Shown here piece by piece: positions 60,023 through 64,000 of a DNA stretch of 64,000 nt. Location of the stretch: positions 3,038,001 to 3,102,000 of the forward strand of contig JACKBQ010000001.1 in the NCBI GenBank assembly GCA_020634455.1, read 5' to 3'. Each line of letters opens with the position of its first letter. Within the stretch, counting starts at the first letter, position 1. Under the pieces are notes generated by a model. That model was not told the origin of the DNA, ran no database searches, and was given only the letters and a program-made list of their open reading frames with translations. The position numbers were made by a program, and so were the translations under genes. This DNA comes from Ardenticatenaceae bacterium (lineage in GTDB: Bacteria > Chloroflexota > Anaerolineae > Promineifilales > Promineifilaceae).

Positions 60023-61819
60023 CTACCACGGCCGATATTCGAGCGATTGGTGGCGGAAGTAGGTAGTGTAAAGCTCGGCGTAGTGGCCATTTTGGGCCAG
60101 CAGCGCGTCGTGGTTGCCTTCCTCGATGATCTGCCCATCGCGCAGGACGATGATCCGGTCGGCGGCGCGCACCGTGGAGAGGCGGTGGGCGATGATGATG
60201 CTGGTCCGGTTTTGCAGGACGGTGGCCAGGGCGTCCTGCACCTGCGCTTCCGTCAGCGGGTCAATGCTGGCGGTGGCTTCGTCCAGCAGCAGGATGGCCG
60301 GGTTTTGCAGCAGCACCCGGGCCAGGGCCACCAGCTGCCGCTGCCCCAGCGAGAGCCGCGCCCCCCGTTCGCCCACGTCTGTTTGTAAGCCATCGGGTAA
60401 ATCTTCCAGCCAACTGCCGTCGCCCAGCTGCCGTGCGGCCCTTTCCACCTCAACATCACTCGCATCAGGACGGCCGTATCTTACATTCTCCGCCACCGTG
60501 CCCGAGAACAAAAAGGGGGCTTGCGGCACCAGCCCCAGCTGGCGGCGGTATTGGCTCAAATCGAGGGTGCGGATGGAACGGCCGTCTACCAACACATCGC
60601 CACCCTGGTACTCATAAAAGCGCATCAACACCTTTACCAGGCTCGATTTGCCCGCGCCGGTGTGCCCCACAATCGCCAGCGTTTGCCCCGCCGGAATCGT
60701 CAATGAAAAATCTTGCAAAACGGCGCTGCGCCCGGTGCTGTAGTTAAATGTCACCTGGTCGAACACAATTTCACCGCGCAGATGGCCGACTGGGTTAACG
60801 GCCGTTTGCACCACCAACGGCTCATCGTCAATCAGGGCAAAGACCCGCTCGCTGGCGGCCAATCCCTGCTGAAACTGGCTCCAAAACGAGGCCAAACTGG
60901 TGATCGGGTAGAAGAAAATCGTCAGCCCCTGGACAAACAAATACCACTCGCCTACCGAAATGTCCTGCTGGATGGCCATCAGCCCGCCGACGTAAATAAT
61001 CACCGAGACGGCGATGCCGGAAACGGTGTTGAGCAGTGGGAAGATGCTGCCAAAGACCGCCACGCGGGTGAGCTGCACCCGGTACGCCAGCTCATTCACG
61101 TCCTGAAAATCGTCATAGATGGCCGCCTCTTGCCGGAAGTTTTTGGCCACGCCAATGCCGCTCACCGTCTCCTGGATGGTGGCGTTGACCGTGGCCAGCG
61201 CCCGCTGCGCCTGCTGCATCGCGTTCCGCGCCAGCCGCCGGAAGACGAGGGCAATCGTTACCACAATCGGCCCCACGGCGAAGGTAATCAGCGCCAGCCG
61301 CACGTTTTGCGTCAGCAGCACAATGCCGATGACCAGCACCAGCACAATCTGGCTCAGCAAATCAATCGTCAGCGTCACCACAGTGGAAAAATCCTGCGTG
61401 TCAGACGTCACCCGGCTGACGATGCGGCCCGAGGCGAACTGATCGAAAAAGGACAAATCGCGCCGCATGACGGCGCGGAAGGCGTCTTCGCGCAGCGCCA
61501 GCACCACCTCCCCCACCGCCCGCGCCGAAAACCAAAGGCTGACAAAGTTGAAGCCCCAGCTCAGCGCCCCCATCACGGTGACCACGGCGGCCAGCGTCAG
61601 CAACAATTGCAGCTGCGGATTGGCTTCCAGCGTATCAATCCCCCGCGAGATGATGATCGGCGTCGCCGTGGCCAAAATGGAGATGAGCGACACCATCGCC
61701 GCCACCAGCAGCACCTTGCCAATGTGAGGCCGAAAATAGCGCACAATGCGCCGCACCAGTTCCCGGTCGCTGTAATTTCGGTCGTATTCTTCTGGGTTTA
61801 GTCCGCCGGTGATGCCCAT
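60023..61819 (-). CDS. ABC exporter half-transporter with consensus ATPase site
   Basis: 598 aa. Six membrane helices (about 30-325), then an ATPase domain: Walker A GHTGAGKSS, signature LSLGQRQLVAL, Walker B LLLDEATASIDPLTE and the switch His in IIAHRLSTV. The catalytic Glu is present. It lies 106 bp after the second half-transporter on the same strand and almost surely forms a heterodimer with it. Substrate is unknown; lipids, peptides or drugs are common. Confidence 0.9.
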   Translation of the reverse strand: MGITGGLNPEEYDRNYSDRELVRRIVRYFRPHIGKVLLVAAMVSLISILATATPIIISRGIDTLEANPQLQLLLTLAAVVTVMGALSWGFNFVSLWFSARAVGEVVLALREDAFRAVMRRDLSFFDQFASGRIVSRVTSDTQDFSTVVTLTIDLLSQIVLVLVIGIVLLTQNVRLALITFAVGPIVVTIALVFRRLARNAMQQAQRALATVNATIQETVSGIGVAKNFRQEAAIYDDFQDVNELAYRVQLTRVAVFGSIFPLLNTVSGIAVSVIIYVGGLMAIQQDISVGEWYLFVQGLTIFFYPITSLASFWSQFQQGLAASERVFALIDDEPLVVQTAVNPVGHLRGEIVFDQVTFNYSTGRSAVLQDFSLTIPAGQTLAIVGHTGAGKSSLVKVLMRFYEYQGGDVLVDGRSIRTLDLSQYRRQLGLVPQAPFLFSGTVAENVRYGRPDASDVEVERAARQLGDGSWLEDLPDGLQTDVGERGARLSLGQRQLVALARVLLQNPAILLLDEATASIDPLTEAQVQDALATVLQNRTSIIIAHRLSTVRAADRIIVLRDGQIIEEGNHDALLAQNGHYAELYTTYFRHQSLEYRPW

Positions 61820-61925
61820 GTTTGCTCCGTAATCGGTGGTCGGTAATCAGTAGGTCCGTATTCAGTAATCAGTTTTGGCTACTGAACACTGATTACTGAC
61901 TCACTGAATACTGTTTACTGGCTGT
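61820..61925. repeat. CAGTAATCAGT-type spacer repeats
   Basis: The 106-bp spacer holds several near-palindromic units such as CAGTAATCAGT, ACTGATTACTGAC and CACTGAATACTG, in both orientations. They resemble the units at 39414-39499. Confidence 0.6.
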
Positions 61926-63722
61926 TCATTCTCTTACAAAAATCTGCCTATAAACCGCACTCTCCGCCATCAGCTTCTCGTGGGTGCCCTGGGCGATGAG
62001 ACGGCCGTTTTTCATCAACAAGATCAGGTCAGCACTGCGAATTTGCGACAGGCGGTGGGTAATGAGCAGGGTCGTCCGCCCGGCCAAAATGCTGTGCATG
62101 GCCCGCTGAATCTGGTCCTCGGTGTTGCTGTCGATGGCGCTGGTGGAATCATCCAGCACCAAAATGCGCGGGTCGCTGAGGAAGGCGCGGGCGATGGCCA
62201 GCCGCTGCCGCTGCCCGCCAGAGAGCATCACGCCGCGCTCGCCAATCATCGTCTGGTAGCCGTTGGGGAAGCTCATAATGAACTCGTGCGCCTGCGCCTG
62301 CTTCGCCGCCGCTTCAATTTCCGCCTGCGGCACATCGGCTCGCGCGCCAAAAGCAATGTTCTCGGCAATGGTGCGCGAAAAGAGGAAGATGTCCTGCTCG
62401 ATGGTGCCGATTTGGCCGCGCAGGCTGTCCAGGCTCCAGTCCCGCACGTCAATCTGGTCAATGAGGATACGGCCGTTCACCACATCAAACGTCCGGTTCA
62501 ACAACTTCGTCAGCGTACTCTTGCCCGCGCCCGTCTGCCCCACAATCGCCACCGTCTGCCCCGGCCGCGCCGTAAACGAAATGTTCTGCAAAACCAGCGA
62601 CGCTTCACCACTTGCAAACTTGCCACTTGCAAACTTGCCACTCGCCTCGCCATACCCAAAACTCACATTCTCAAAAACCACCTCACCCTTCATCTGCTGC
62701 GCCACGCCTGCCTCGTTTTGGTCCAGCTCCGTCTCCGTCAGAATCATCTCCAAGATGCGGCGAGCGCTGGCAAAACTTTGCTGGAAGCTGGCAATGTTGC
62801 GCAGCAAAAAGCGGATCGGCATCCGAAGCGTGCCCAACAGCCCCATGAACGCAATCACCTGCCCGACCGAAATGACGTCCTGCATAAACAGGTAGAGCGC
62901 GTGGCCAAAGCCCAGCCCAATCGTTAGACCGTAGAGCAGCAGCGGCAGGTAGCGGGCCGTCACCTCACCTTCGCGCACGAAGGCGTCGCGGTAGGCTCCG
63001 GCGTTGCGGCTGAACTGGTTGTTTTCGGCCGTTTCCTGAGCAAACCCTTTCACCACCTCAATACCGGAAATCGTTTCCGCCAGCCCGGCGTTCATTTCGG
63101 CAAAGGTGCCGCGCAGCTGGGTGGCGACGGGGGCCAGGTTGTCGTTGTAGCGGCGCAGGGCGAAGTAGGTGGCGATGAGGAATACCACCGGCACGATGAG
63201 CAGCCGGACATCGAGCGTAGTAATCGTCACCAGCGGCACCAGCAGCGTCAAAACCGATTCGGTTGTCGTGCCCAGCGCCGGGCTAACAAACAGACCGATT
63301 TGCTGCACGTCGTTGGTGGCGCGGGCCATTAAATCCCCCACGCGCTGCTGGCCGTGGAACGTCTGGCTTTTGCTGAGCAGGCTCAGGTACAGCTCGTCGC
63401 GGGCGTTGCGCTCGACGCGTTGGGCCAGCACGCGAATCGCCAGGCTGTTGACAATATCGAACAGCCCATAGCCCACGTAAGCCGCCACCACGTACAGCGC
63501 GGTCGCAGTCAGCCCAGCCCGCCCCTCATTTTGGAGCACGCTGTCAAACGCCCAGCCCACGGTAATCGCCTCCATGCTTTGTGCCGAAGCCATGCCGATG
63601 GTGGTGAGCAAAAAGGTGAGCATCAGCCCCTTATAGCGCAAAATGTGGGATTGCAGCCAGCGCAGCGTGGAGCGGTGGTCGTAGGTGTGGGCATCTGCCA
63701 CGGTGAATTCAGATCGACTCAT
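61926..63722 (-). CDS. ABC exporter half-transporter with degenerate Walker B
   Basis: 598 aa from ATG 63722 (AAGGAA upstream); a longer frame begins at 63794. Six membrane helices, then an ATPase domain with Walker A GQTGAGKST, signature LSGGQRQRLAIARAF and Walker B ILVLDDSTSAIDSNTE: the catalytic Glu is Asp. This is typical of one half of heterodimeric exporters. Between the membrane part and Walker A it has GEASGKFASGKFASGEAS, made by a 15-bp tandem DNA repeat near 62608-62640. It pairs with the gene at 60023-61819. Confidence 0.9.
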   Translation of the reverse strand: MSRSEFTVADAHTYDHRSTLRWLQSHILRYKGLMLTFLLTTIGMASAQSMEAITVGWAFDSVLQNEGRAGLTATALYVVAAYVGYGLFDIVNSLAIRVLAQRVERNARDELYLSLLSKSQTFHGQQRVGDLMARATNDVQQIGLFVSPALGTTTESVLTLLVPLVTITTLDVRLLIVPVVFLIATYFALRRYNDNLAPVATQLRGTFAEMNAGLAETISGIEVVKGFAQETAENNQFSRNAGAYRDAFVREGEVTARYLPLLLYGLTIGLGFGHALYLFMQDVISVGQVIAFMGLLGTLRMPIRFLLRNIASFQQSFASARRILEMILTETELDQNEAGVAQQMKGEVVFENVSFGYGEASGKFASGKFASGEASLVLQNISFTARPGQTVAIVGQTGAGKSTLTKLLNRTFDVVNGRILIDQIDVRDWSLDSLRGQIGTIEQDIFLFSRTIAENIAFGARADVPQAEIEAAAKQAQAHEFIMSFPNGYQTMIGERGVMLSGGQRQRLAIARAFLSDPRILVLDDSTSAIDSNTEDQIQRAMHSILAGRTTLLITHRLSQIRSADLILLMKNGRLIAQGTHEKLMAESAVYRQIFVRE

Positions 63723-63916
63723 CAGTTGGTTCCTTTTCCGAGTAGAGATCGTATCAGGTTGTGAGTCATTGTCGAGGGGAAGTGGTCTGTTCATCTGTCC
63801 AGTTTTTAGGGGAATAGGACGCGGATAAACGCGGATGAACGCAGATTTTGACTTTGCGTAAGGTTGTTGCGAGGCTCCACATTGGTGGTTCTTGAGGCAT
63901 TCTGTATGATTGCCCC

Positions 63917-64000
63917 ATGATCAAGGCACAAATTGAGGTGTTGCAAAACGGCCGTATCCACCACCACACGCTCCTCGACGGGAAACGGCCGTTCACCACG
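63917..64000 (+). CDS. Start of a gene cut by the window edge
   Basis: 28 codons from ATG 63917 are open to the edge (begins MIKAQIEVLQNGRIHHHTLL) and divergent from the ABC exporter. Two ACGGCCGT copies lie within. The length is too short for family assignment, and it may be chance. Confidence 0.35.
   Translation, partial: MIKAQIEVLQNGRIHHHTLLDGKRPFTT

Noticed and set aside
60713..61801. 362-aa frame on the + strand
   Set aside because: Antisense to the ABC exporter; His/Arg/Gln-rich, no known motif.

Overview
The window looks like a chromosome segment of a filamentous or free-living Chloroflexota bacterium, probably Anaerolineae-like. This is an inference from content: SARP/STAND regulators, kinesin-light-chain-type TPRs, a translin, a YacL-GltX-CysS-RlmB gene string and many proteins with NB-ARC, CHAT and trypsin domains. 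No rRNA, tRNA or CRISPR array was seen. The 8-bp palindrome ACGGCCGT (often AACGGCCGTT) occurs about 70 times by hand count, where about one is expected by chance. It is almost missing from several stretches that look acquired.

Layout. (a) 1-21.6 kb is an accessory defence/conflict island. It holds a partial McrC, an IS256-type element with a nonsense-split transposase, and a tight five-gene operon (Trypco1, MoxR-like ATPase, vWA protein, CHAT protease, and a giant trypsin-NB-ARC-TPR-S1-KH protein). A tyrosine recombinase follows, then a second AT-rich cluster: aminotransferase, Trypco1, trypsin-NACHT-FGE-like protein, PanB-like enzyme and 2-hydroxyacid dehydrogenase. The island ends inside a truncated comM. 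(b) 22.9-40.7 kb is mostly housekeeping: response regulator, translin, DUF2877 protein, YbaK-like deacylase, glycosyltransferase, rlmB, cysS, gltX, a YacL-type PIN-TRAM protein, membrane proteins, an FAD oxidoreductase, a TPR protein, a solute-binding lipoprotein, inorganic pyrophosphatase and an ACT-domain protein. (c) 40.8-50.5 kb is a lectin/toxin locus: a YfaP-like lipoprotein, a VHL-beta-like remnant, a jacalin-aerolysin protein, a LecA-like/jacalin-like protein, a small SARP regulator, and an OAA-type lectin fused to a zinc metalloprotease. Two promoters here carry the same 11-bp tandem repeat at the same distance from a -10 box, as expected for SARP control. (d) 50.5-57.6 kb has two large SARP-STAND-TPR regulators around a tiny secreted-peptide gene, then a broken higB with an intact higA. 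(e) 57.9-64 kb has a nuclease-like gene split by an IS5-family element, a heterodimeric ABC exporter, and the start of one more gene.

How it may work together (inference). The two Trypco1/trypsin systems look like NTP-dependent surveillance devices that activate proteases on sensing invaders. In the second, the three metabolic genes could make a pantoate-like hydroxy acid (transamination, hydroxymethyl transfer, reduction). The lectin/toxin locus looks like a SARP-controlled set of glycan-binding effectors. The best candidates for something undescribed are the 14.2-21.2 kb cluster, the S1/KH tail of the giant trypsin-STAND protein, and the lectin regulon with its shared operator.
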